From an uncultured Burkholderiales bacterium (GTDB taxonomy: Bacteria > Pseudomonadota > Gammaproteobacteria > Burkholderiales > Eutrophovitaceae): DNA of 64,000 bases. Location of the stretch: positions 1-64,000 of the forward strand of contig CATOSA010000060.1 in assembly GCA_951812315.1 (NCBI GenBank). Direction: 5' to 3'. A program made the position numbers and the translations under genes. Under the pieces are notes generated by a model. That model ran no database searches. It was not told the origin of the DNA and saw only the letters and a list, made by a program, of their open reading frames with translations. Shown here piece by piece: positions 1 to 7,905 of the stretch. How positions within the stretch are numbered: position 1 is the first letter of the stretch; every line of letters starts with the position of its first letter.

Positions 1-1316
1 ACGCACATCGGTTGCTTTGGCGAGGGAATCTCCCGTGATCCATCAGCGGCTACGACCTCCGTATAAACGCTTGCAACAGGCGTCTCGGGACACGGGTGAA
101 TTGGTTTTCCCGTCTCCCGTTCGAACAAGTAGTACCAACCCGTTTTCCCGGCTGCGCCGACCGCCTTTACGACCTTCTTATCCTTGCCGCTACGATTGTT
201 GTTTGAACGCGGATTACCCTTGCTCTTCGAGACCTCTACGTCAATCAGCAACGGAGCACTAGATTGATCCATGTCCCACAAATCATGATGCACTTCCTGG
301 AAGTGCCATACCCGATCACCACTGGCAGCATCAAGCGCTATTACAGAAACGGAGAAAAGATTGTCGCCCGCCCGGTGCGTGCCATCGAGGTCCGGACCAG
401 CATTGCCCGTACCGATAAATATCATGCCCGTTTCGGGATCGACCGCAGGATGCATCCACGGCGCTGCGCCGCCGCGATCGAACGGGTTGTCAAACGCACT
501 GTCACCATTGTTGACCCACGTATCGCCGCCAAAATCACCAGGTCCCGGCACTGTAAAAAATCGCCACAGGAGTGCACCGGTGTCCGCATCGAAGGCGCTG
601 AAATATCCGCGGGCGGCATTGTCACCACCTGCGATTCCGATGAGGATGACGTCATGGCCGCTTGCCGGCCCTCCCGGCGGAATCATCTCGGACGGAACGA
701 ATATCGGCGCAGCCGTCAAGTAGTAGCCAGCGTCCGCGTCACCGACCAGGACTGAGCCGGCATTGCCGGTACCATCGGTAAAGCCCGTTTCTATCTGGCC
801 CGTAGTCGCATTTAGTGCCCACAACCGACCATCGAAAGTCGCCATGTAAATCCGGCCATTGCCATATGCCACCCCTTTGTGGGGCCGCGCCGCCAGAAAA
901 CTAACGTCCTGACTCGACGTCAACGGCAACGTGGCACGCCAAATAACATTGCCGGTCACCGCATTCAGTGCGAATACAGCCTGTTCCAAACTGAGAAACA
1001 CACCGGGATCGGACACATACATAACACCGTCAATCACCAGTGGCGTCATATAGAATCCGGCCCCACTAGGTACGTACGCGGCACCTGTGTGAAATTCCCA
1101 TTTGACTTCCAGAGTGTCAACGTTGTCGGCGTTGACGTCCGTCAGCTCGGAATAGCGCGTATTCTCATAGTCACCCCCAATGGTTGGCCAGTTATCGCCC
1201 GCACCCGCATTGGCTGGTAGGGATATACCAACCGCCGCAATTCCCGCAACAAGCGAACATATTGCGGGCAAACGCCCGAACGACGCAAAACGTCTTGTAG
1301 TTCCAAACAAAGACAT
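1..1316 (-). CDS. PQQ-dependent dehydrogenase (quinoprotein), C-terminus beyond window
   Basis: An open frame runs from ATG at 1316 to the left edge without a stop (about 438 codons), so the gene is truncated by the window. A GGAGG-type ribosome site lies just before the ATG. Residues 1 to about 38 form a signal peptide, so the enzyme should act in the periplasm. The mature part starts with DNWPTIGGDYENTRYSEL, the entry sequence of PQQ dehydrogenases, and shows repeated propeller-blade motifs such as VFALNAVTGNVIWRA, LWALNATTGQIE and FSAFDADTGALLWRF, plus HHDLWDMDQSSAPLL. The family oxidises alcohols or aldehydes with pyrroloquinoline quinone and passes electrons to a cytochrome. The substrate cannot be told, and no heme-binding CXXCH is seen in the visible part. 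Confidence 0.88.
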   Translation of the reverse strand, partial: MSLFGTTRRFASFGRLPAICSLVAGIAAVGISLPANAGAGDNWPTIGGDYENTRYSELTDVNADNVDTLEVKWEFHTGAAYVPSGAGFYMTPLVIDGVMYVSDPGVFLSLEQAVFALNAVTGNVIWRATLPLTSSQDVSFLAARPHKGVAYGNGRIYMATFDGRLWALNATTGQIETGFTDGTGNAGSVLVGDADAGYYLTAAPIFVPSEMIPPGGPASGHDVILIGIAGGDNAARGYFSAFDADTGALLWRFFTVPGPGDFGGDTWVNNGDSAFDNPFDRGGAAPWMHPAVDPETGMIFIGTGNAGPDLDGTHRAGDNLFSVSVIALDAASGDRVWHFQEVHHDLWDMDQSSAPLLIDVEVSKSKGNPRSNNNRSGKDKKVVKAVGAAGKTGWYYLFERETGKPIHPCPETPVASVYTEVVAADGSREIPSPKQPMC

Positions 1317-1478
1317 ACTTCCCTCCTCCTCTCGCTAACGCCAACGGCGGAATTAACCGGCATGGACCGGGTTCTATTTTGAGATGCCTGTCACAAAAGC
1401 TGACTCATTTGAGTCCAGCAATCAATGTTGATCCTCGCAACCTGACTAGCGCGTCTGCGCCACCAGCCATGCTCGTCA

Positions 1479-1853
1479 TTACCTTGGATTTATCACCATC
1501 GCCTTGGCCACTCCACAAGACGTCGGCTGATCTCCACGTTTCGGGCATGGGCAGAAATCACATTCGTTGGTCGCATCTCGATAAACGACGAAACCGGTTG
1601 AACAAATTCGTGCATCTTTCTCGCATTGATTCGCCGCCGCGTCGCCACCAGTTATGTCTTCGTCTTGCGACCCCGCGTCCGGCGCATCGGAACTGGATGT
1701 ACGAGTAGTCGCGCCAATCGAAAACAGCCCGGTCGCGCCGTCGCTAGCACCTCCTCCGCATCCGCTAACGAGTGCGCTAGTCAGGAGCAGTGAAATAAGG
1801 ATACGAAAAAAATACGAACAACATTGTTGGTACCTGTCTGACCACAGATACAA
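1479..1853 (-). CDS. Small cysteine-rich lipoprotein
   Basis: This 124-residue protein has a hydrophobic N-terminus ending in a lipobox (SALVSGC at about residue 32), so it should be lipid-anchored. A Gly/Ser/Thr/Asp-rich linker follows. The last 50 residues hold six or more cysteines in an arrangement like C..GFVVYRDATNECDFCPC, which resembles antistasin-like or other small disulphide folds. The function is unknown. It lies about 160 bp upstream of the PQQ dehydrogenase on the same strand and could be a separate unit. The start is uncertain because no good ribosome site is seen. Confidence 0.6.
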   Translation of the reverse strand: MYLWSDRYQQCCSYFFRILISLLLTSALVSGCGGGASDGATGLFSIGATTRTSSSDAPDAGSQDEDITGGDAAANQCEKDARICSTGFVVYRDATNECDFCPCPKRGDQPTSCGVAKAMVINPR

Positions 1854-2404
1854 CGCTTCCTGAAGTCCTATTTCGCCCTCCCCGGTTTACCTTCTGTTTC
1901 CGTAACGGAACCTCATCGCAAGGACAGTGTTATTGAGGCCTCGACCGACCATCGATCGATCTTTCTCGAGAAAGTTCGGGTCATTTGTCAAGTTTCAGGA
2001 CCGTACTTCGTGATTATTCTCTAATTTTAAAGATCGACCACGAAACTTGAATTGGGAATAGGAACGTGATAACTGCCTGCGCTATGTTGCGGCGCTCCGC
2101 TTCATTATGCCTTTGACATTGAGGTAGATAGATACTGTGCCTATCGAATTATTGTCGCAGCCAAATATTACAAAAATGTATAAACAAATAACGTCTGGTT
2201 ATAAGTAGACGAGCATCTTGGTGACGCGAAACGATTCAGGCAATGCGATGACTTGAACAACAACAATGATGGACAACTCGCGCTTTCTCGTTGAAACAGC
2301 CATTAACGACAGGCTATGCCACCCCGAACCGTCCCGTTGGTACCGCTATAGTCATTTGCTAGACATCCGCGTCAATTTCACGAGAAGTAAAGACAATGCT
2401 CGAG
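1854..2404. other. Gene-free AT-rich stretch with palindromes
   Basis: No supported gene is present. The stretch is visibly more AT-rich than its surroundings. It holds several short palindromes: ATCGATCGAT at 1951-1960, CTTTCTCGAGAAAG at 1961-1974, and an inverted pair TCAAGTTTC (1988-1996) and GAAACTTGA (2042-2050). These may be operator-like sites or decayed sequence. No function is assigned. Confidence 0.4.
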
Positions 2405-2770
2405 ATGACAGGAATCAATTGACTGGCGATTTTCGCAGCCACCGTTGTCGTATTCTTGTTCGGCAGCTTGTGGTACGGCATAAACTTCGGAAAGGCGTCG
2501 CTGACCGCCAGGTGAGAAACCCCGGACGATATCAAGCCAGGTCCTGCACCATTTATCATCAGCTTTTCCCATGCGCTGATTACCACGATCGTACTGTCCG
2601 CAAAGAATAGATAATGCAGCCGGTATCGGCACACATGGCGGCTGCTAGTCTTTCGTCACATAAGCGTAGTGGGGCTAGTTGCAACCGCAATGGCTTCTGA
2701 CAGCGCGATTTTTCGGTTGGGGCATGCGGTTGTTCCCGATTCTGTCTGGTTGCCGGGTCCCCTACAGTAG
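2405..2770 (+). pseudogene. DUF1761-family membrane protein, broken by three in-frame stops
   Basis: Reading from ATG at 2405 in a single frame gives a DUF1761-like protein: MTGIN*LAIFAATVVV, then FLFGSLWYGINFGKA, then DDIKPGPAPFIISFSHAL and finally GLVATAMASDSAIF. The WYG..FGKA signature is typical of the family, and the 121 codons match its usual length of about 130. Stops interrupt the frame at 2420 (TGA, where the family normally has Trp), 2513 (TGA) and 2612 (TAA), before a final TAG at 2768. No frameshift is needed, so decay has been by substitution. The family is a small integral membrane protein of unknown function. The identification is from motif memory, not a search. Confidence 0.62.
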
Positions 2771-2844
2771 TGTTATCAGCGTTAATCTGGCAGCCCGCAC
2801 ATGAAGAGATTAAATTCTTTTCCGCACATAAGGTGAAATAGGGA

Positions 2845-3369
2845 ATGAGTGCAAAGGTAAAACGAGTTACTGATGAGAACAAACTGTCAGTTATCAAGCG
2901 CTATTACAACGGCTGCACCGCCGGCGATCTGGACATGCTGCATTCGACGTTGCACCAGGACGTGGTCCACTATTTTCTGGCGCTCAATGTTGGAACAAAG
3001 CCGGTCAAAGGCCGCGAACATCTGGCACGCTATTGGCGAAAAGTCACCCGCATGATCGACGCGCGCTGGGTCGTCGACCACGCCGTGACAATGGGTGACG
3101 AAGCAGTCATCGAATGGACGATGTTCTCGCGGCCGGCGCCCAACGCGCAGCGCATCGCCACGCGAGGTGCAGAATGGTTTGTGTTCCGCGATGGTTTGAT
3201 ATTCGAGATCCGGTCCTACTATCAGCAGCGCAACGAATCCACCGAACGGGATGCATTCGATTACGCAGGGCGCGGATACTCTTCGCTGAATAGTGAACGC
3301 AGCGCCATACACGCCGAAGCAGAGCAATTCGCCGCGCCAGAAAGTTCGGAGAGCATCCAGAATAAATAG
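2845..3369 (+). CDS. SnoaL-like / NTF2-like fold protein
   Basis: This 174-residue soluble protein has the SnoaL/NTF2 pattern. An N-terminal helix pair (VIKRYYNGCTAGDLDMLHST) is followed by LHQDVVHYF, then alternating strands with WVVDHAVTMGDEAVIEWTM and WFVFRDGLIFEIRSYY, the usual ending of the fold. Residues after about 145 form a polar tail. Members are small ligand-binding proteins, isomerases or hydrolases, and the role here cannot be fixed. It stands alone on the plus strand. No signal peptide is seen, so it is probably cytoplasmic. Confidence 0.8.
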   Translation: MSAKVKRVTDENKLSVIKRYYNGCTAGDLDMLHSTLHQDVVHYFLALNVGTKPVKGREHLARYWRKVTRMIDARWVVDHAVTMGDEAVIEWTMFSRPAPNAQRIATRGAEWFVFRDGLIFEIRSYYQQRNESTERDAFDYAGRGYSSLNSERSAIHAEAEQFAAPESSESIQNK

Positions 3370-3527
3370 CGGCCAGCTAGACAAACGATGGCTGCGCCTG
3401 GCCTGAAGTTCGAGAGCGGGCTGTCAACGAGCCGTCAAATACGTTCTGATCCCTCCCGCAGTCCGGACCAGACGCCGATGATATGATCGCGCCCGGCTGT
3501 GAAACTATTCTGTGAAGGAGATTATCA

Positions 3528-4394
3528 ATGCGATTGAAACCCGGACGCGTCATCCAGTTGATGGCTGCCCTGCTGATGACTGCCGGCACGGCCGTCATGG
3601 CCGACGGACACGGCGAACAACTTATCGCCGCCTTGCGCGCGCAGCCCGCCGACGCAAGAGAAAGATTCGTCTACCGGCATCCGGCCCAGACTCTGGATTT
3701 CTTTGGCGTCAAACCGGGAATGACCCTGGTCGAGGTGTTGCCTGGCGGGGGTTGGTATACAAAGATCCTGCTGCCCTACCTGGGGCCTGACGGCCAATTG
3801 ATCGGTGCCGACTATCCTTCCGATATTTACGCGCACCTGGGCTTCTTCAGTGACGAATGGCTGGAGAACAGAAAGACATGGATAGACACCTGGCCCCCGG
3901 AGGCCGAAACCTGGGGCGGCGAGAACGGCGCATCGGTCAACGCCTTCACGATTGGCGCCATGCCGGACTCGCTCAGAGGCAGCGTTGACACCGTGTTGCT
4001 GATCAGGGCGTTGCACAACCTGGCCAGATTCGAACAACGGGGCAACTATCTGAACACGGCCCTGAAAGACATGTACGACATTCTGAAACCCGGCGGCGTG
4101 GTCGGAGTCGTTCAGCATCATGCACGCAATGACCAGCCTGACGAATGGGCGAACGGCTCTAACGGTTATCTAAAGAAGAGTTTCGTCATCGCGCGAATGC
4201 AAGCGGCCGGCTTTGAGTTTGTTGGCGAATCAGATATCAACGCAAACCCGAAAGACCAGCCAGGCGATAGCGATTTCGTGTGGCGACTGCCGCCCACGCT
4301 CGTGACCAGCCGCCAGAATCCGCAATTGCGAGAGCAGTTGCAAGCCGTCGGCGAATCCAACCGCATGACCATGAAGTTCATCAAACCGATGTAG
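3528..4394 (+). CDS. Exported class I methyltransferase-like protein (COG4798 type)
   Basis: This 288-residue protein has an N-terminal signal peptide (cut near AVMADGHGE, about residues 1-26). It is followed by DFFGVKPGMTLVEVLPGGGW, which matches the SAM-binding motif I region of the COG4798 predicted methyltransferases, and then by GADYPSDIY, LLIRALHNL and a KPGGVVGVVQHHARNDQP segment. AAGGAG at 3516-3521 fits the ATG at 3528. Members with signal peptides are common in Proteobacteria. Enzymatic activity in the periplasm would be surprising, since SAM is cytoplasmic, so the real role is uncertain. The next gene, also exported, lies 175 bp downstream. Confidence 0.85.
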   Translation: MRLKPGRVIQLMAALLMTAGTAVMADGHGEQLIAALRAQPADARERFVYRHPAQTLDFFGVKPGMTLVEVLPGGGWYTKILLPYLGPDGQLIGADYPSDIYAHLGFFSDEWLENRKTWIDTWPPEAETWGGENGASVNAFTIGAMPDSLRGSVDTVLLIRALHNLARFEQRGNYLNTALKDMYDILKPGGVVGVVQHHARNDQPDEWANGSNGYLKKSFVIARMQAAGFEFVGESDINANPKDQPGDSDFVWRLPPTLVTSRQNPQLREQLQAVGESNRMTMKFIKPM

Positions 4395-4569
4395 GTTCAA
4401 AACGCGCGACGGGTTCAACCTGTTGGTGCTTTGCGGTGCAATACGACGCTGTCCCCGATTTCTGGTTATAGTGGCAGCGCAGTACCATAGACGAACTGGC
4501 GGCCAGGCTCTTGACTGCGTGGCTGCCGGCATTTGTGCCAAGACTAAATAACCAAACTGGAGGATATGA

Positions 4570-5091
4570 ATGTCATTGAAATCGATTCTTTCTGCCGCCG
4601 CGGCAGCAGTTCTCGGCTTAGCACTTGCGACTGGCGTACATGCCGGTCATCACGAGAAAACCAAACGCGTATTGACGCTCGATCTCGCCAAAGCAATTGC
4701 TGACGGCTGTGAAGCGCATTTCCAGAAACAGACTGATTGGCGCACCCTGATTATCGCAATCGTTGATGATGGCGGAAATCTCAAGCTGTTCAGGCGGATG
4801 GACAACTCCTTCCTTATCAGTATCGATGTTGCGACGTTGAAGGCGGGAACCTCGGCGCGCGTACCTTTCCCGACTCGTGTGGTCGGTGAACTCGCGTACG
4901 GCAAGGACGGAAACCCTGGCCCCCTGCCGGGTATCGCTGAGATTCCGGGTGTCGCGGCATTTCCCGGCGGCTTGCCCATCGTCACCAGCGACGGCCAGCA
5001 TATCGGTGGTGTTGGTATCAGCGGTGCGACCGGCGATCAAGACGAAGAATGTGCAACAGCAGGTTTGGCCGCGGTCAAAGATCAGCTATAA
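4570..5091 (+). CDS. GlcG/HbpS-family heme-binding-like protein, exported
   Basis: This 173-residue protein has a signal peptide (cut after GVHA, about residue 25). The rest matches the GlcG/HbpS (DUF336) fold: IADGCEAHFQKQTDW, IIAIVDDGGNLKLFRRMD, then FPGGLPIVTSDGQHIGGVG and a C-terminal GATGDQDEECATAGL. The VDDGGNLKLFRRMDN and GGVGISGATGDQDE motifs are characteristic. HbpS members bind heme and act in redox sensing; others lie in glycolate or diol clusters. A good ribosome site (TGGAGG) sits at 4558-4563. A strong terminator follows directly, so it ends a transcript. Confidence 0.88.
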   Translation: MSLKSILSAAAAAVLGLALATGVHAGHHEKTKRVLTLDLAKAIADGCEAHFQKQTDWRTLIIAIVDDGGNLKLFRRMDNSFLISIDVATLKAGTSARVPFPTRVVGELAYGKDGNPGPLPGIAEIPGVAAFPGGLPIVTSDGQHIGGVGISGATGDQDEECATAGLAAVKDQL

Positions 5092-5120
5092 GCTGAACAC
5101 CTGAAAATGTAGTTGGCCAG

Positions 5121-5157
5121 ATCGAGGCGGTGACTTGTTCACCGCCTCGATGTTTTT
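5121..5157 (+). terminator. Rho-independent terminator after the GlcG/HbpS gene
   Basis: A perfect 13-bp stem (ATCGAGGCGGTGA at 5121-5133 with TCACCGCCTCGAT at 5139-5151) with a five-base loop is followed by GTTTTT. It lies 29 bp after the stop codon of the upstream gene. Confidence 0.9.
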
Positions 5158-5212
5158 GCGCCATCGATTTTCGTTCCTTCTTGTCTGTTCATTTGCATGA
5201 ATGGAGCTCACG

Positions 5213-6070
5213 ATGAAATCCAGAATCCTGCTGACTGCGCTGCTCCTTATCAGTTCGCACGTGTTGGCCAATGATTTGTCAGTTGTGTATCAGGCTGCGA
5301 GCACTACGCCACTTGATAATCCACACGATCTGAAATTGTCTCCGGATGGCAAGTATCTGTTTGTCTCCGACCTCGGAAATAATCGTGTTGTTCTTCTGGA
5401 CCCGCAAACCCTGGCATTCGTAAGTTCATTCGGATCAGATCATCAGTCCGGCACGCATGACGTCGATTTCGATGCAAAGGGACTGGCCTACGTTGCCGAT
5501 ACCCATAACAACCGCGTGACTATTTATCGCATGGGAGGGACCCGGGCGACGCTCACCGGTGAACTCACGGGACGCGTTCGTGGGCCTGAGGGAGTGCTCA
5601 TCCATTCCAATGGACGTGTGTATGTTGCCGGCGCCTGGTCGGGCAACGCAGTGGCCTACGAAAACGGCAAGGTCGTGAAGGAACTGAAGGGTCTGTCTTC
5701 GCCGCACGATCTCGAGGAAACTGCCGATGGCAATATCTGGCTGTCCGACTCGGGCAACTCCCGCATTCTGTTGGTTTCACCTGACCTGGAAATCCTGCGT
5801 GAACTAAGCCGCAAGACTTATGACTTCAACGGCGTACGCTATCTGGACTTGCTCGATGATGGCACGCTGGTCGCCGCAGACAAGAACAGCCATCTAGTCA
5901 AATTCATTGCCGCTGACGGCAAACTGATACTGGTTTTGGGAAGCGGCAAACGAGACGAAGGGCCAGATAAATTTGCAACACCTGAAGGTGTTGAAGTCAG
6001 TGGCAATACCATCTGGTTTTCCGATTCCGGTAATGACCGCGTGGTCAAGTACTCCATAAATCGGCCTTAG
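5213..6070 (+). CDS. Exported NHL-repeat beta-propeller protein
   Basis: Start chosen at ATG 5213 (GGAGCT at 5203-5208) rather than 5201, giving MKSRILLTALLLISSHVLA, a clean signal peptide, and a mature protein of about 265 residues. NHL/SMP-30-like repeats recur: NPHDLKLSPDGKYLFVSDLG, GTHDVDFDAKGLAYVADTH, SPHDLEETADGNIWLSDSGN, and EGVEVSGNTIWFSDSGNDRV near the end. Each carries the D-x-x-N-x-R-V strand ending of NHL blades. Such propellers bind ligands or partners and a few are lactonases or lyases. No catalytic residues can be named, so the function is open. Confidence 0.85.
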   Translation: MKSRILLTALLLISSHVLANDLSVVYQAASTTPLDNPHDLKLSPDGKYLFVSDLGNNRVVLLDPQTLAFVSSFGSDHQSGTHDVDFDAKGLAYVADTHNNRVTIYRMGGTRATLTGELTGRVRGPEGVLIHSNGRVYVAGAWSGNAVAYENGKVVKELKGLSSPHDLEETADGNIWLSDSGNSRILLVSPDLEILRELSRKTYDFNGVRYLDLLDDGTLVAADKNSHLVKFIAADGKLILVLGSGKRDEGPDKFATPEGVEVSGNTIWFSDSGNDRVVKYSINRP

Positions 6071-6095
6071 AAAAAGGGGTCGGGAGTCTTTTTTC
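6071..6095 (+). repeat. Dispersed repeat, copy 1
   Basis: The sequence AAAAAGGGGTCGGGAGTC followed by TTTTTTC starts right after the stop of the NHL gene. The same core recurs at 6696-6720, 7857-7880 (opposite strand) and 11822-11848 (opposite strand). All copies are in gene junctions. The A-run and T-run ends can pair weakly. A separate perfect hairpin (AATTACAC 6131-6138 with GTGTAATT 6148-6155) lies further along the same gap. Confidence 0.8.
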
Positions 6096-6185
6096 AGGAC
6101 GAACTCCCAGACTGACAGCACTCTTTGTTGAATTACACAACTCAGCCGTGTAATTTGCGGCGAGGTAGCTGACATCATATGTGGC

Positions 6186-6665
6186 TTACTTCGTGCCCCA
6201 TTTGTTGAACGGGTTCGCCAGCAAATTCACGTTGTAGTATCGCGCATCGCTGGTTACCTCGTCTGTGGTCCACGCGGGCATTTCAAACGCCTCTGCTTCG
6301 CTCCCAAGCTCTACCTCGGCTATTACAAGACCTTCATTCTCACCCTCAAAAATGTCCAGTTCCCAGTTGTGCTGACCGACCTGTATGTCATAGCGAACTT
6401 TTTCAATCAGCGGTGTCTGACACAAGTCGTTTAGCATTTCCAGAGCGTCGTTCTTGGGAATCGGGTATTCATACTCCGGCCTGACGGCGCCGACGTGCTC
6501 ACCCTTGATCGTCAGAAACGCCTGTTCCTCGCGCACCCTTACCCGGACAACTGTTTTCACGCCTTGTGCAACCGGAAGATAGCCTTGCTTGATCACCCTT
6601 CCCTTTGCCGGAAGTTTGATTTTGTCCAGATCCACCATAAACTTTCGCTCGATTTCCTTCGCCAT
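6186..6665 (-). CDS. CYTH-domain protein (triphosphate tunnel metalloenzyme)
   Basis: Start taken at ATG 6665, which gives MAKEIERKFMV. The EIERKF at residues 4-9 is the ExExK metal-binding signature of CYTH/TTM enzymes. It is followed by the tunnel strands KQGYLPVA, VVRVRVREEQAFLTIKGE, RPEYEYPIP, EKVRYDIQVGQHNWELDIFE, LVIAEVELGSE and a DARYYNVNLLANPF tail. The length of 159 residues suits the short bacterial group, which hydrolyses tripolyphosphate or makes cAMP. Tripolyphosphatase is more likely by length, but this is inference. The frame is open upstream to 6722, but that part only reads a repeat element. Confidence 0.9.
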   Translation of the reverse strand: MAKEIERKFMVDLDKIKLPAKGRVIKQGYLPVAQGVKTVVRVRVREEQAFLTIKGEHVGAVRPEYEYPIPKNDALEMLNDLCQTPLIEKVRYDIQVGQHNWELDIFEGENEGLVIAEVELGSEAEAFEMPAWTTDEVTSDARYYNVNLLANPFNKWGTK

Positions 6666-6680
6666 TGGCGTTCTCTCACT

Positions 6681-6720
6681 AAAAGGGGGTCGACTAAAAA
6701 GGGATCGGGAGTCTTTTTTC
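6681..6720 (+). repeat. Dispersed repeat, copy 2 (double module)
   Basis: Two partial modules lie in tandem: AAAAGGGGGTCGA at 6681-6693, then AAAAAGGGATCGGGAGTC plus TTTTTTC at 6696-6720. The block fills the gap between the quinone reductase stop and the CYTH start on the minus strand. The same two-module order appears, inverted, at 7857-7894. Confidence 0.78.
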
Positions 6721-6723
6721 AAA

Positions 6724-7719
6724 CTACGGAATCAACACAATAGATCCGGTCGTCTTTCTGGCTTCGATAAACCGATGTGCTTCGGCTGCTTCGCTGAGCG
6801 GGAACGTCTTGGCAATGTTGCTCTTGATGATTCCCTGCCTGAGTGCTCCGAAAAACCCATCGGAAGCGCGAAGCAACTCGCTGCGTGGCGTGATGTAGTG
6901 CCAGATTGCGGGGCGAGTGATGAACAATGAGCCTGGCACGCCAAGCTCCTCAATGATATCGACGGGCTCAGGCGCGCCGGAAGCATGTCCGTACGCGGCG
7001 CACATGCCACGCAAGCGAAGACATTGCAGTGACTGACGCAGCGTTGCCTTGCCGATTGATTCGTAAACCACATGTACGCCTTCACCGTTGGTGATGTCGC
7101 GCACGCGATCAACGAAGTCCTCGGTCGAATAGTTGATGGTGTGGTGGCAACCGAGATCTTGCGCAATTCGGGCTTTCTCAGCAGTGCTTACTGTTCCGAT
7201 AACGGTGGCTCCGAGGTGGCGGGCCCACGGACACAACATATGTCCCATTCCGCCGGCAGCGGCATGGATTAGGACGTAGTCGCCCGGCTTCACCTGATAG
7301 GTTTCATGCAGCAAATACTGGGCGGTAACCCCCTTGAGGAGAACCGAAACAAGCTCCTCATCACGCAGTCCGAGATCGGCGGGGACTTTAACGAGTTTGT
7401 CGGCGGGATAGATCTGTTCCTCTGCGTACGCGCCAAGCGGCGGCTGAAAATGGCAGACCTTGTCACCGACAGCAAGTTCGCCAGCATTGGGGCCGGTTTC
7501 AACCACCGTGCCGACCGACTCGACGCCAACGATGACCGGAGGATCTCCAACGATCAACGGGTGCGGAATACCAGCGCGATGATAGGTATCTGCAAAGTTG
7601 ACGCCGATTGCGAGATTTCGAATGCGAACCTCGCCTGCCTTCGGCGTGGCGATTTCCACATTCTCCCAGACGAAGTTCTCAGGTCCACCCTTCTCGTAAA
7701 TCACTTGGGCCATTGCCAT
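6724..7719 (-). CDS. NADPH:quinone oxidoreductase, zeta-crystallin-like (MDR superfamily)
   Basis: This 331-residue medium-chain dehydrogenase/reductase has no structural zinc cysteines, as expected for quinone oxidoreductases. The N-terminal catalytic domain includes NLAIGVNFADTYHRAGI and PVIVGVESVGTVVETG. The NADPH-binding fold has VLIHAAAGGMGHMLCPWARH, the AAAGGMG form of the nucleotide loop. The tail FPLSEAAEAHRFIEARKTTG is also typical. It reduces quinones or enones with NADPH. GGAGAG precedes the start. It ends 59 bp before the CYTH start on the same strand, so the two may be cotranscribed. Confidence 0.92.
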   Translation of the reverse strand: MAMAQVIYEKGGPENFVWENVEIATPKAGEVRIRNLAIGVNFADTYHRAGIPHPLIVGDPPVIVGVESVGTVVETGPNAGELAVGDKVCHFQPPLGAYAEEQIYPADKLVKVPADLGLRDEELVSVLLKGVTAQYLLHETYQVKPGDYVLIHAAAGGMGHMLCPWARHLGATVIGTVSTAEKARIAQDLGCHHTINYSTEDFVDRVRDITNGEGVHVVYESIGKATLRQSLQCLRLRGMCAAYGHASGAPEPVDIIEELGVPGSLFITRPAIWHYITPRSELLRASDGFFGALRQGIIKSNIAKTFPLSEAAEAHRFIEARKTTGSIVLIP

Positions 7720-7856
7720 TATTTTCTCTCCGTGTGCTACCGCTTATTCAGTTATACAGGCTGACCCGCATTGCGTGGTAAGCGATTCCTCCAGCGGCCA
7801 GACGCGGGCTACGGGGCATGCGCATCTGTTGCTGAATGCTGTTAGAAAGGTCGAGC

Positions 7857-7894
7857 AAAGACTCCCGACACTTTTTTTGTTTCGACCCCTTTTT
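7857..7894 (-). repeat. Dispersed repeat, copy 3 (double module, inverted)
   Basis: On the minus strand this reads AAAAAGGGGTCGA, then A-rich spacer, then GTGTCGGGAGTCTTT. It has the same two-module order as at 6681-6720. It lies between the enolase-superfamily gene and the quinone reductase gene. Confidence 0.75.
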
Positions 7895-7905
7895 ATCCAA
7901 TTAAC

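Noticed and set aside
264..755. Plus-strand frames in the first 1.3 kb
   Set aside because: They are antisense to the PQQ dehydrogenase frame, which shows real family motifs.
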